A stretch of 64,000 nucleotides of DNA, from contig NZ_CP018082.1 in assembly GCF_001886715.1 (NCBI RefSeq), positions 6,820,001-6,884,000 on the forward strand, given 5' to 3'. Under the pieces are notes generated by a model. The model did no database searches. It was given only the letters and a program-made list of their open reading frames with translations, and was not told the DNA's origin. Positions within the stretch are counted from its first letter, which is position 1. Each line of letters begins with the position of its first letter. The position numbers were made by a program, and so were the translations under genes. This stretch comes from Nocardia mangyaensis. Lineage in GTDB: Bacteria > Actinomycetota > Actinomycetes > Mycobacteriales > Mycobacteriaceae. Below, piece by piece: positions 26,524-35,840 of this stretch.

Positions 26524-28239
26524 TCACGCGAGCAGCTCCGTCGGCAGATCGAGGTGGCGGGAGCGCAGCCATTCGCCGAGCCCCTTGGCCTGCGGGTCGA
26601 AACGCGCCTGGTAGGCGACGCCCTTGCCGAGCAGGCCGGAGATGATGAAGTTGACCGCGCGCAGATTGGGCAGCACGTGGCGGGTGACGGTGAGTTCGGC
26701 CGTCTCGGGCAGCAGTTCCCGCAGCTTCTCGACTGTGAGGGTGTGCACCAACCACCGCCATTGCTGGTCGGTGCGCACCCAGACGCCGATGTTGGCGTCC
26801 CCGCCCTTGTCGCCGCTGCGGGCAAGAGCGATCGAGCCGAGCGGGACTCGGCGGGTCTCGGAAGGCGGCAGGGCCGCGGGCAACTCCGGTTCGGAAACCG
26901 GTTCGAGCACAACGGTTTCCGTGGCGGGCGCGATGTCGAGGCGGGTGCCGTCGGCCAGCACCGCGACGTGGGGCACCTCGTGCGCGTCGACGAAGCCGGG
27001 GGTGAACACGCCGTAGGGCGCACCGTTGCCGGGCAGGGTGGTGAAGCTCGCGCCCGGGTAGCTCGCCAGCGCGAGTTCCACAGCGACACTGGAGAACCCG
27101 CGGCCGACCTTGTTCGGATCGGGATCGCGCACCACACAGCGCAGCAGCGCGCTGGCTTGTTCCTCGGTGTCGGCGTCGGGGCGGTCCAGGCGTGCCAGCG
27201 TCCAGCTGAGTTCGGCGGGCTTGACCGGCAGCCAGGCTTCCAGCTGACGCTGGGCCAGCGCGGCCTTGGCCTCGATGTCGAGACCGGTGAGGATGAACTC
27301 CATCTCGTTGCGGAAACCGCCGAGGGTGTTCAGTGAGACCTTGAGCTGGGGCGGCGGGGCTTCCCCGGTCACGCCGCTGATCAGCACCCGGTCCTTGCCC
27401 TCCTGGCTGACGGTGATGCTGTCGAGCCGGGTGGTGACGTCGGGTCCGGCGTAGCGGGCGCCCTGGATCTCGTACATGAGCTGGGCTTCGACCGTGTCGG
27501 CGGTGACCGCGCCGCCGGTGCCGTCGTGCTTGGTGATGACGCTGGACCCGTCGCGGCGGATCTCGGCGATCGGGAAGCCGGGGCGGCCGATGTCACCGAG
27601 TTCGGTGAAGAAGGCGAAGTTGCCGCCGGTCGCCTGCGTGCTGCACTCGATCACGTGACCGGCGACCACGGCACCGGCGAGCGCGTCGTAATCGGTTCGG
27701 GCCCAGCCGAAGTGGGCCGCGGCCGGGCCGACGATCACCGAGGCGTCGGTGACCCGGCCGGTGACGACGATGTCGGCGCCGGAGTTCAGGCACTCCACGA
27801 TGCCCCAGGCGCCGAGGTAGGCGTTGGCGGTGAGCGGCTGGCCGAGGTCGAGTTCGGCGGCCCGGCCCACCAGGTCGTCGCCCTCGACGTGGGCGATCTT
27901 GGCGTCCAGGCCGAGGTCGGCGGCGACCTTGCGCAGCCGCTCGGCCAGCCCGGCCGGATTCAGGCCCCCGGCGTTGGTGACGATCTGCACGTTCTGCTCG
28001 AGCGCGAGACCGAGACAGTCCTCGATCTGCTTCACGAACGTCTTGGCGTAACCGAGGCTGGGGTCCTTCATCCGGTCGCGGCCCAGGATCAGCATGGTCA
28101 GCTCGGCGAGGTAGTCGCCGGTGAGCACGTCGAGCTGACCACCCTCGAGCATCTCGCGCATGGCGCCGAGGCGATCACCGTAGAACCCGGAGCAGTTGCC
28201 GATCCTGATCAGGTCCGGATCAGCGGAGAGTGCACTCAT
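26524..28239 (-). CDS. Acyclic terpene utilisation AtuA-family protein (DUF1446)
   Basis: A 571-residue protein with an N-terminal AtuA domain (IRIGNCSGFYGDRLGAMREM; VTNAGGLNPAGLA; IVVTGRVTDAS) and the C-terminal part typical of the actinobacterial long form (ALARSGDKGGDANIGVWVR). AtuA proteins are needed for growth on citronellol-type terpenes in Pseudomonas, but their reaction is not known. The ATG at 28239 is preferred over a GTG at 28254. It is the first gene of the operon and has a TetR-like palindrome 34 bp upstream. Its presence favours an Atu-like pathway over plain leucine breakdown, but does not prove it. Confidence 0.85.
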   Translation of the reverse strand: MSALSADPDLIRIGNCSGFYGDRLGAMREMLEGGQLDVLTGDYLAELTMLILGRDRMKDPSLGYAKTFVKQIEDCLGLALEQNVQIVTNAGGLNPAGLAERLRKVAADLGLDAKIAHVEGDDLVGRAAELDLGQPLTANAYLGAWGIVECLNSGADIVVTGRVTDASVIVGPAAAHFGWARTDYDALAGAVVAGHVIECSTQATGGNFAFFTELGDIGRPGFPIAEIRRDGSSVITKHDGTGGAVTADTVEAQLMYEIQGARYAGPDVTTRLDSITVSQEGKDRVLISGVTGEAPPPQLKVSLNTLGGFRNEMEFILTGLDIEAKAALAQRQLEAWLPVKPAELSWTLARLDRPDADTEEQASALLRCVVRDPDPNKVGRGFSSVAVELALASYPGASFTTLPGNGAPYGVFTPGFVDAHEVPHVAVLADGTRLDIAPATETVVLEPVSEPELPAALPPSETRRVPLGSIALARSGDKGGDANIGVWVRTDQQWRWLVHTLTVEKLRELLPETAELTVTRHVLPNLRAVNFIISGLLGKGVAYQARFDPQAKGLGEWLRSRHLDLPTELLA

Positions 28240-28272
28240 GCACCCCAGGATCACATCGGTTCAGAAAAAAAG

Positions 28273-28288
28273 CAAGCATGCGTGCTTG
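28273..28288. promoter_or_regulatory. TetR-type operator of the carboxylase operon
   Basis: CAAGCATGCGTGCTTG has perfect 6-bp arms (CAAGCA/TGCTTG) around TGCG, in an AT-rich stretch just upstream of the first gene of the operon. The TetR gene at the operon end (18540-19154) is the natural candidate to bind it. Confidence 0.65.
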
Positions 28289-28304
28289 TTAATCGCCCTC
28301 GACG

Positions 28305-28874
28305 CTACTGTGACCGCTCGGCCATCGGCCGCAGGCCACACGAGGCGGCGAAGCCCTCCGACTCGATGCCGAGCGCCACGTTGCCACGAGTGGTCATGTT
28401 CGCGAACCCGATCACACTCCCCAGCTCGACCACGGCAGCGGCACCGAGCTGGTCGAGCAGGCGGGCGACCAGCTCGTCGGTCACCGTCAGCGGGGTCTGG
28501 CTCATCGCCTCGGCGAACTCGAGCACGTCCCGCTCGAGCGGTGTGAACACCGCCGACTCGCGCCAGCGCGGGATCTGCTGCGCCTTGTCCATGTCGAGGC
28601 CGTGGTTGTTGGCCATGAAGTAGTTGAAGTCCAGGCACCAGGTGCAGCCGACCAGCGACGCGACCGCCATGTGGGCATACGACTTCAGCGCCTCGTCACA
28701 GCTGTCCCATTTCTGCATCTTGCGACCGAAGCCCATCGAGGTCTTCAAGACCTGCTGGTTGTGCCACATCACGCCCAACGACTCAGGGACCTTGCCGAAC
28801 ATGCGCGCGCTCATCTTCTTCACGACGGCGCCGAACAGGCCGTTGATCTCGGCTGGGGGGATTCGGGGGGTCAT
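28305..28874 (-). CDS. Carboxymuconolactone decarboxylase / AhpD-like protein
   Basis: A 189-residue protein with one CMD domain. The redox-type motif GCTWCLDFNY (CxxC) near residue 76, followed by the FTPLERDVLEFAEAM helix, is typical of AhpD-like alkylhydroperoxidase proteins. It may act as a peroxidase or thiol-redox partner. It is transcribed in the same direction as the carboxylase operon but lies upstream of the operon's palindrome, so it is probably a separate unit. Confidence 0.85.
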   Translation of the reverse strand: MTPRIPPAEINGLFGAVVKKMSARMFGKVPESLGVMWHNQQVLKTSMGFGRKMQKWDSCDEALKSYAHMAVASLVGCTWCLDFNYFMANNHGLDMDKAQQIPRWRESAVFTPLERDVLEFAEAMSQTPLTVTDELVARLLDQLGAAAVVELGSVIGFANMTTRGNVALGIESEGFAASCGLRPMAERSQ

Positions 28875-28996
28875 CGCTGCTCCTAGGAGTCGTGTCGGAT
28901 GGTTTCACCCCTGTAGACACCGGCCACCCGCGATTTGTGACAGATCGCCATGACAGCATGGAGCCCGCCCGCGCCCACAACGAAAGAGAAGCCACC

Positions 28997-29149
28997 ATGT
29001 CGTCCTCGACCGCCGTGATCCTGATGTTCGCCCTCACCGGGTTCCTGCTGGGCGGGGCCTTCACGACCTGGAAGACCAACCGGCAGATGTCGATCGCCCT
29101 GCTCGTCGCCGCCGGGCTCGCCGCCCTCGGTGCGGTGCTCTGGCTGTAG
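28997..29149 (+). CDS. Small two-helix membrane protein
   Basis: A 50-residue protein: SSSTAVILMFALTGFLLGGA is the first hydrophobic helix, AFTTWKTNRQMS the short polar turn, and IALLVAAGLAALGAVLWL the second helix. AAAGAGAAG precedes the ATG at 28997. The frame is open to 28892, but that part is polar and overlaps the divergent promoter of the AhpD-like gene. No function can be assigned. It ends 4 bp before the convergent cyclase stop. Confidence 0.65.
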   Translation: MSSSTAVILMFALTGFLLGGAFTTWKTNRQMSIALLVAAGLAALGAVLWL

Positions 29150-29153
29150 TAGG

Positions 29154-30077
29154 TCAGGTGGTGCTGAGCTTGTAGATCCGAACGTCCTCGGGGACGCCGT
29201 TGAGCGGGGCCGCCCAGAAGTTGCGTTTGTACGGCTTGACGGTGACGCCGAGTTCGGCGAGGGTCTCCGGGCGCAGCGCGGCCAGGGTGGTGCTCGACAG
29301 CATCGTGTTGCCGTTGCCGCCCGCCTCCATCATCCTGGCGGCGATGTTGACGTCCACGCCGAGCCAGTCGCCACCGATCTCGCGCGGGGTGCCGGTGTGC
29401 AGGCCGACCCGCATGCGCGGGCGATAGCCGTCGACCTCCACCTCGGCGAGGTTGCGGCGGGCCGCCAGCGCGGCGCGCACGGCGCGGTCCGGCGAGGAGA
29501 ACACCGCCATCAGGCCGTCGCCCATGCGTTTGACCACCTGACCGCCCCGCTCGGCGATCGGCGGCTCGATGGCCTTGGCGACCTGCCGCAGCAGGGTCAG
29601 CGTGCGCTCGTCGCCCGCCGCGAGCGACCAGCTGGAGAACGCCACCAGATCGGTGAACACGATGGTCACCGGTTCGGACCCGCGCCCGCGCCCGACCCGC
29701 TCCAGCGCCGCCTGCCAGACCTGCAGCGCGCCGAAACCGATCTCCCTGGCCGCGCTGGGCGCGCCACCGGCGATCTTGTCCGCGGCCCTGGCCACCGCGC
29801 GGGCGCCACCGGGGCCCGAGACCGACAGCGGATCGCCGAAAGCGGGGTCACCGGGCAGCTGCTGGCGGGCCTTGCGCAGGGCACCGATCACATCGGCGCG
29901 CCGGTTGGCCGCCTGCAGTTTCGACGAGAGCTGAACCCGCCGACGACCGGGGCGCGGTTCGGCATCATCGGATGCGCGGTCGTCCCGTTCACCAACGATC
30001 GGCTCCAACGGAATCACCACCTCCGCCGCGACGTCGCGTCGCCGCGGATCCCTCCCGCCAGAAGGCGTTTCACTCAC
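29154..30077 (-). CDS. Class III adenylate/guanylate cyclase
   Basis: A 307-residue soluble protein. The N-terminal ~130 residues are a basic, helix-rich region seen in actinobacterial cyclases; the catalytic domain follows. VTIVFTDLVAFSSWS carries the first metal Asp, VVKRMGDGLMAVF the second Asp, and GVDVNIAARMMEAG the transition-state Asn and Arg. It makes cAMP or cGMP from the matching triphosphate. The GTG at 30077 is the start. A CRP-like site at 62038 in this window shows that a cAMP receptor is probably present in the organism. Confidence 0.9.
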   Translation of the reverse strand: MSETPSGGRDPRRRDVAAEVVIPLEPIVGERDDRASDDAEPRPGRRRVQLSSKLQAANRRADVIGALRKARQQLPGDPAFGDPLSVSGPGGARAVARAADKIAGGAPSAAREIGFGALQVWQAALERVGRGRGSEPVTIVFTDLVAFSSWSLAAGDERTLTLLRQVAKAIEPPIAERGGQVVKRMGDGLMAVFSSPDRAVRAALAARRNLAEVEVDGYRPRMRVGLHTGTPREIGGDWLGVDVNIAARMMEAGGNGNTMLSSTTLAALRPETLAELGVTVKPYKRNFWAAPLNGVPEDVRIYKLSTT

Positions 30078-30143
30078 GTCACGAGGGTAGCCGATCCGCC
30101 TCCCCGCGACGCCGGCCAGATTCCGGCGCCTACGAAAAGCAGG

Positions 30144-30177
30144 AGCCTCCGGCGTCCGGGCAGCGGACGCCGGAGGC
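30144..30177 (-). terminator. Strong stem-loop after the ABC operon
   Basis: Exact 14-bp arms GCCTCCGGCGTCCG / CGGACGCCGGAGGC with a 6-nt loop. It lies downstream of the permease stop and upstream of the cyclase gene on the same strand; on the minus strand CTTTTCG follows. The bases between it and the permease also hold a direct repeat, GCAACCCGGGC twice (about 30217-30247). Confidence 0.75.
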
Positions 30178-30253
30178 TTCCGGGCTGTGACCTCCCGACA
30201 AGGTCACGCCCTGGCAACCCGGGCTCTTGCGAGGGCAACCCGGGCAAGTTCGG

Positions 30254-31009
30254 TCAGGCGTCGCGGCGGTTGACCACCACGAGCGCGCCGGCGAACACGA
30301 TCGCCACGAAGGCGGCGAAGTAGATCAGGCTGCCCCACACGCCCCAGTGCCAATTGCCGGAGACGTCGTCGACGGTCATGAACCGGTTCATGTTGGCGAA
30401 CGGCAGGAACGGGGTGACCGCCCGGCCGAAACTGCCGAACGCGCCGAGCAGACCCTCGATGAGCAGCGGCCACAGCACGATCAGCGAGATGGCCGCGGCC
30501 GACTGACGGACCAGTACACCGATACCGATCGCCAGCATCACCCCGAGCAGGGCATAGATCGGAATGCTGTAGATCTCGCGCCAGTTGCCCTCGAGCACCA
30601 GACCAGGGGCCTCGTCACCGACGATCAGCTTGGCCACCACGAAGGCGGCCAGCGCCAGCACACCGGTCAGCAGCGCCGCGTACACGCCGACCAGACCGGC
30701 CTTGGACACGATCACCTTCGACCTATTCGGCACCGCGAGGAAGCTGGCCCGGATCACGCCGAAGCGATATTCGCTGGTCACCGTGAGCGCGGCCATGATC
30801 ATCAGCACCATCACGCCGAATCCGGTCACGCCGGAGGCGGCCAGGCCGGGGGTGAGCGGCGGCGGCCCCTGCCCTGGCTCGGCGTCGATGTTGGTGATCA
30901 ACGCCATCAGTACGGCCAGGCCGATACCGAGCGCGATCACGACCGCCGAGCACCACCAGGGCGAACGGGTCGAGGTGAGCTTGATTCGTTCCGCGGCGAG
31001 CACTCCCAT
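30254..31009 (-). CDS. ABC-2 type transporter permease
   Basis: A 251-residue membrane protein with six likely helices, for example VVIALGIGLAVLMALITNI, VMVLMIMAALTVTSEYRFG (the ABC-2 coupling region with EYRFGVIRASF), LLTGVLALAAFVVAKLIVG and a C-terminal GSLIYFAAFVAIVFAGALVV. It pairs with the ATPase gene, whose stop overlaps this start (TGATG). The cargo is unknown; related pairs export drugs or lipids. Confidence 0.9.
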   Translation of the reverse strand: MGVLAAERIKLTSTRSPWWCSAVVIALGIGLAVLMALITNIDAEPGQGPPPLTPGLAASGVTGFGVMVLMIMAALTVTSEYRFGVIRASFLAVPNRSKVIVSKAGLVGVYAALLTGVLALAAFVVAKLIVGDEAPGLVLEGNWREIYSIPIYALLGVMLAIGIGVLVRQSAAAISLIVLWPLLIEGLLGAFGSFGRAVTPFLPFANMNRFMTVDDVSGNWHWGVWGSLIYFAAFVAIVFAGALVVVNRRDA

Positions 31010-31941
31010 CAGAGCGCACCTCCCATCACCTGGTCGACGCCCGCGCCGTGGTATTCCACCGCGCCGCCGGTCATTCGCATGAACGCCTCCTCGAGGGAGG
31101 CCTGCTGTGGTGCCAGCTCGTAGAGCGTGACGCTGTTGGTTCCCGCCACCTTGCCGACCTCGTCGCTGGTCACGCCCGCCACGATCAGCGCGGCATCGCC
31201 CTCCTCGCGCACGGTCATGCCGTGCGAGGTGAGCAGACTGCGCAGCTGGTCGAGCTGAGGACTGCGGACCCGGACCGACTGCTCGGACGCGCGGTCGATG
31301 AAGTCCTTGGTGGTGGTGTCGGCGATGAGCTGACCCCGGCCGATCACGATCAGGTGCTCGGCGGTCTGGGCCATCTCCGAGAGCAGGTGGCTCGACACGA
31401 GCACCGTGCGTCCCTCACCGGCCAGCCGCTGCATGAAGCGGCGGATCCAGAGGATGCCCTCGGGGTCGAGGCCGTTGACCGGCTCGTCGAACAGCAACAC
31501 CTTCGGGTCACCGAGCAGCGCCCCGGCCAGGCCGAGCCGCTGGGACATGCCGAGGGAGAACCCGCCCGCGTTCTTGCTCGCCACCTCGGAGAGACCGACG
31601 AGTCGCAGCACCTCCTCGACCCGCGATTTCGGCAGGTCGTTGGACGCCGCGAGCCATTCGAGATGGGCGCGCGCCGAACGGTTCGGATGCACCCATTTGG
31701 CATCGAGCAACGCGCCTACCTGGGTGAGCGGTCGCTCGAGCTCGTCATAGCGCTTGCCATCGATCAGCGCCGTGCCCGAGGTGGGCTGATCCAATCCGAG
31801 GATCATCCGCATGGTGGTCGATTTGCCCGCACCGTTGGGGCCGAGGAACCCGGTCACCTGTCCTGGATGGACGGTGAACGAGAGGTCCTGCACCGCGACG
31901 GTCTGGCCGAATTGCTTCGTCAGGCCCTTCAGCTCGATCAT
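31009..31941 (-). CDS. ABC transporter ATP-binding protein
   Basis: A 310-residue ATPase with Walker A GPNGAGKSTT (near residue 36), the signature SLGMSQRLGLA, Walker B KVLLFDEPVNGLD and the switch His in VSSHLLSE. The C-terminal extension of about 90 residues is usual for ABC-2 exporters. The ATG at 31941 gives the standard start IELKGLTKQFG; the frame upstream is unrelated. It is the first gene of a two-gene operon with the permease. Confidence 0.93.
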   Translation of the reverse strand: MIELKGLTKQFGQTVAVQDLSFTVHPGQVTGFLGPNGAGKSTTMRMILGLDQPTSGTALIDGKRYDELERPLTQVGALLDAKWVHPNRSARAHLEWLAASNDLPKSRVEEVLRLVGLSEVASKNAGGFSLGMSQRLGLAGALLGDPKVLLFDEPVNGLDPEGILWIRRFMQRLAGEGRTVLVSSHLLSEMAQTAEHLIVIGRGQLIADTTTKDFIDRASEQSVRVRSPQLDQLRSLLTSHGMTVREEGDAALIVAGVTSDEVGKVAGTNSVTLYELAPQQASLEEAFMRMTGGAVEYHGAGVDQVMGGAL

Positions 31942-32034
31942 GCGTTCCAGCTTGCCGCATGTTCGGTCACGAGCGCGTCGCCGTGAGGTAGCGAGTCGGG
32001 TCATCCTCGAGGATGACCCGACCCCGAGACCGGA

Positions 32035-32994
<960 letters not shown>

Positions 32995-32998
<4 letters not shown>

Positions 32999-34083
32999 CG
33001 GACTCCTCCTGGGGAAGACGACAGCGCGGACGTCGAAAAGCGTTGGGGCGAAGCGGCTTCGGCGTAGTCGGGGACGACGCCGTCGAGCAGCCGCGCGACG
33101 GTGACGGCGGTGAGCGCGAGGGTCAGCATGCCGTTGCGGCCGTGGCCGGTGGCCGCGACGACCCGGTCGTCGAGCGGGCCGAGCAGCGGCAGGTTGTCGG
33201 GGGTGGCTGGTCGTGAGCCCGCGCTCGCCTCGGCCAGTTCGTATTCGCCGATCCCGGGCAGCACGGTCTCGGCGTCGGCGATCAGGTCGCGAACCCCGCC
33301 GACGGTGACCGTGGTGTCGAAACCGGCTTCGTATTGTGTTGCGCCGACGACGATTCCGTCCGCGCGCGGCACCATGTACACCTGCCTGCCGTGCACCCGA
33401 GCCCGGATCACCCGGCTCGGCGGCGCGCTCACGCCCGGCCGGTGGCGCAGCCGGAGGATCTCGCCCTTCACCGGTCGCACCGGCAGCCCCGGCCACAGCT
33501 CGGCGGAACGGGCACCCGCGGCGAGCACGACGCGATCGTGCGGCAGATCATCCAGTGCGACAACAGCTTCGGCGCGAATCTCGACACCCGATGCGACACA
33601 GGCAGCGTCGAGGGCGCGCAGCACCCGCCGGTTGTCGATCGCCGGTTCGGTGGTGGCCAGCAATCCGGCGCGGACGGTGCGGGCCAGCGCCGGTTCCAGC
33701 GCACGCACGCCGGCGCGATCGAGCACCCGCAGATCGTGACCGAACCCGGCCAGCCACTGCGCGACCGTGCGCAGATCGGCGGCATCGGCGCCATCGAGCG
33801 CGACGGTCAGGGTTTCGTCGGCGACGAACACCGACTCGCCCGATATCGCGCGCAACTGTTCGGCGAAGGCGGGCCACTCAGCCAGCGCGGCCGCGCCGAA
33901 GGCGAGCACCCGCTCCTCACCGGGCCAGCCCTCCGACAGCGGCGCGAGCATGCCACCGGCGACGAAGGAAGCGCCGGAACCGGGTGCCGGATCGAACACG
34001 GTGACCGTCCAGCCCGCCTCGGCGGCACGCCACGCGACGGCGAGTCCGACGGCGCCGCCGCCAACGACCGCCAGAGTTCGCAT
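32995..34083 (-). CDS. thiO: Glycine oxidase ThiO
   Basis: A 362-residue FAD enzyme that oxidises glycine to iminoglycine for ThiG. The N-terminal dinucleotide fold is [20 protein letters not shown] and the C-terminal part of the DAO domain reads [19 protein letters not shown] and [15 protein letters not shown]. The start ATG 34083 follows AGGTGG. It leads the thiO-thiS-thiG operon and is divergent from thiE across 79 bp, where no thi-box is visible. Confidence 0.95.
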
Positions 34084-34162
34084 CACGTTCCACCTGTCCT
34101 TTTCCGCCTGTCGACCGCCATGGCGTTCGCGTCTCCACGGTAGCGCGACTACCGTCGACACC

Positions 34163-34870
34163 GTGCAGCCCTCCCATCCGAATCGTTCCGTCCCGCCCCG
34201 GGAGCGCCTGTCGACCGCGCTGCTGTATCTGTGCACCGACGCGCGCCGGGACAAGGGCGATCTGGCCAGGTTCGTCGATGCCGCGCTCGCGGGTGGTGTC
34301 GACATCGTCCAGCTCCGCGACAAGGGTTCGCCCGGCGAGGCCGAGTTCGGTCCGCTCGAGGCGAAGGCCGAGCTCGGCGCGCTGGCCGAGATCAAGGCCG
34401 CGACCCGTCGCCACGGTGCGTTGCTCGCGGTGAACGACCGCGCCGACATCGCGCTGGCCGCGGGCGCCGATGTCCTCCACCTCGGCCAGGGTGATCTGCC
34501 GCCCGCCTACGCGCGGCGCATCCTCGGCCCCGATGTGGTGCTCGGCCGCTCGACCCACAACCGCAACCAGGCGGGCCTGGCCGCGATCGACGGCCACCTC
34601 GACTACTTCTGCACCGGCCCGATCTGGACCACCCCGACCAAGCCGGGCCGTCCGGCGGCCGGGGTCGATCTGGTCCGCTCCACCGCCGACGCCCACCCGA
34701 CGCTGCCCTGGTTCGCCATCGGCGGGATCGACGCCGAACGCCTGCCCGAGGTGCTCGCCGCTGGTGCGCGCCGCGTCGTGGTGGTGCGCGCGATCACCGA
34801 GGCCGCCGACCCGGAGGCCGCTGCGCGCGAGCTCAAAGAGGCGCTACTCGCCGGGGCGGATCCGCGCTGA
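34163..34870 (+). CDS. thiE: Thiamine-phosphate synthase ThiE
   Basis: A 235-residue TIM-barrel enzyme that joins HMP-diphosphate (from ThiD) to thiazole phosphate (from ThiG). Family motifs are [12 protein letters not shown] (substrate diphosphate site), [27 protein letters not shown], and [19 protein letters not shown]. The GTG at 34163 is the best start; the frame upstream overlaps thiO on the other strand. After it, 34871-35070 shows no convincing gene. Confidence 0.96.
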   Translation: MQPSHPNRSVPPRERLSTALLYLCTDARRDKGDLARFVDAALAGGVDIVQLRDKGSPGEAEFGPLEAKAELGALAEIKAATRRHGALLAVNDRADIALAAGADVLHLGQGDLPPAYARRILGPDVVLGRSTHNRNQAGLAAIDGHLDYFCTGPIWTTPTKPGRPAAGVDLVRSTADAHPTLPWFAIGGIDAERLPEVLAAGARRVVVVRAITEAADPEAAARELKEALLAGADPR

Positions 34871-35070
34871 CCTCGGTCCGACTCGCTGGGCCGGACAGTC
34901 CAGACCACCTCGGCGCAGGAACAGCTGCCCGGTACGGCGCAGGGCGCGGCTCGGGGCAGTGCGTAACCGGAAGAACGACAGCATGGCGGCGCTGAGCCGC
35001 TTGCCGACGTTGGCCCTGCGGTCGTCGGCCCCAGTTCGGGCATCGATGACAGGTCGATGCAAGACGCTGC

Positions 35071-35712
35071 TCAGGCCAGCAGGTCCGCCCGGCGCACGCT
35101 CAGTCCGTCGTGCCGTTCGGCGTCGACGACCACCTCGGCGCCTGGCCCGTCGGCCAACGTGTGCAGCCAGTAGAACCCCTGGTCGGCGAGGTCGACGGTG
35201 CGTGGCAGCGCCGCGGTCAGCTCCTCGTGATCGGCCTCGATGCGCACGCGCAGCGGCACCGCGCGCAGGCCGACCCACGACAGCGCGAACCCCGGGTGCA
35301 GTGGCAGATCGGCGACCTCGTCCTCGGGCACCCAGGCCAGCTCGCAGCTCTCCCTGTTGGCCACCGTCGCCAGCGGGCGCTCGGCATCGGCCACCACCGT
35401 GGTGTAGGTCCAGCCGCTGGGCGCGGTCATCGTCAGCCGTTGGGCGCGCACGCGCAGGGCGGCCGCGGTGATACCCGCCTCCTCCTCGGCCTCTCTGACC
35501 GCGGCGTGCTCGGCCGTCTCGTGTGAGTCCCTGGCGCCACCGGGCAGCGCCCAGGTACCGCCCTGATGACTCCACAGCGCCCGATGCTGCAACAGCACCG
35601 CCGACCCACCGCTCGGCAGCGGCGCGCGCAGCAGCAGCCCCGCCGCACCGAACCTGCCCCAGTGCCGAACACCGTCCGGGCTCTTCGACCACCCGTCTCC
35701 GTCACCGCGCAT
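35071..35712 (-). CDS. NUDIX hydrolase
   Basis: A 213-residue protein with the full Nudix box GGARDSHETAEHAAVREAEEEAGI-like pattern (GX5EX7REUXEEXGU) near residues 64-86, preceded by HQGGTWALPGGA. A C-terminal extension of about 90 residues follows the Nudix fold. Such enzymes hydrolyse nucleoside diphosphates linked to another group, such as oxidised nucleotides or NDP-sugars. The ATG at 35712 starts the homologous part. It is divergent from glnX. Confidence 0.9.
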   Translation of the reverse strand: MRGDGDGWSKSPDGVRHWGRFGAAGLLLRAPLPSGGSAVLLQHRALWSHQGGTWALPGGARDSHETAEHAAVREAEEEAGITAAALRVRAQRLTMTAPSGWTYTTVVADAERPLATVANRESCELAWVPEDEVADLPLHPGFALSWVGLRAVPLRVRIEADHEELTAALPRTVDLADQGFYWLHTLADGPGAEVVVDAERHDGLSVRRADLLA

Positions 35713-35840
35713 CCAATACTCTTTCCTCCGAGCAGCCGGACAGCAACCGTCTCGGGGGTGTCTGAGGGGCTGCGCCACCGGTAGGACCACAATAAACTCC
35801 GCACCAGTACGAGTGCGCGGAAAGCACGGGGAGGTGAACG

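Noticed and set aside
26447-26761. Minus-strand ORF ending with the repeat-coded peptide QRPEAVAERDHAG
   Set aside because: It lies out of frame within the AtuA-like gene and ends in the intergenic repeat; no start signal or homology.
28892-28996. Longer start for the small membrane protein (85 residues)
   Set aside because: The extra N terminus is polar and overlies the divergent promoter region; the ATG at 28997 has the ribosome site and begins the hydrophobic part.
34084-34162. Second TPP riboswitch between thiO and thiE
   Set aside because: No CTGAGA or GAACCTGA(T/C)C-type thi-box on either strand.
34844-34984. Small basic ORF on the minus strand (MLSFFRLRTAPSRALRRTGQ start) in the thiE-NUDIX gap
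   Set aside because: No ribosome site, no homology recognised, overlaps the thiE end; I treat 34871-35070 as non-coding.
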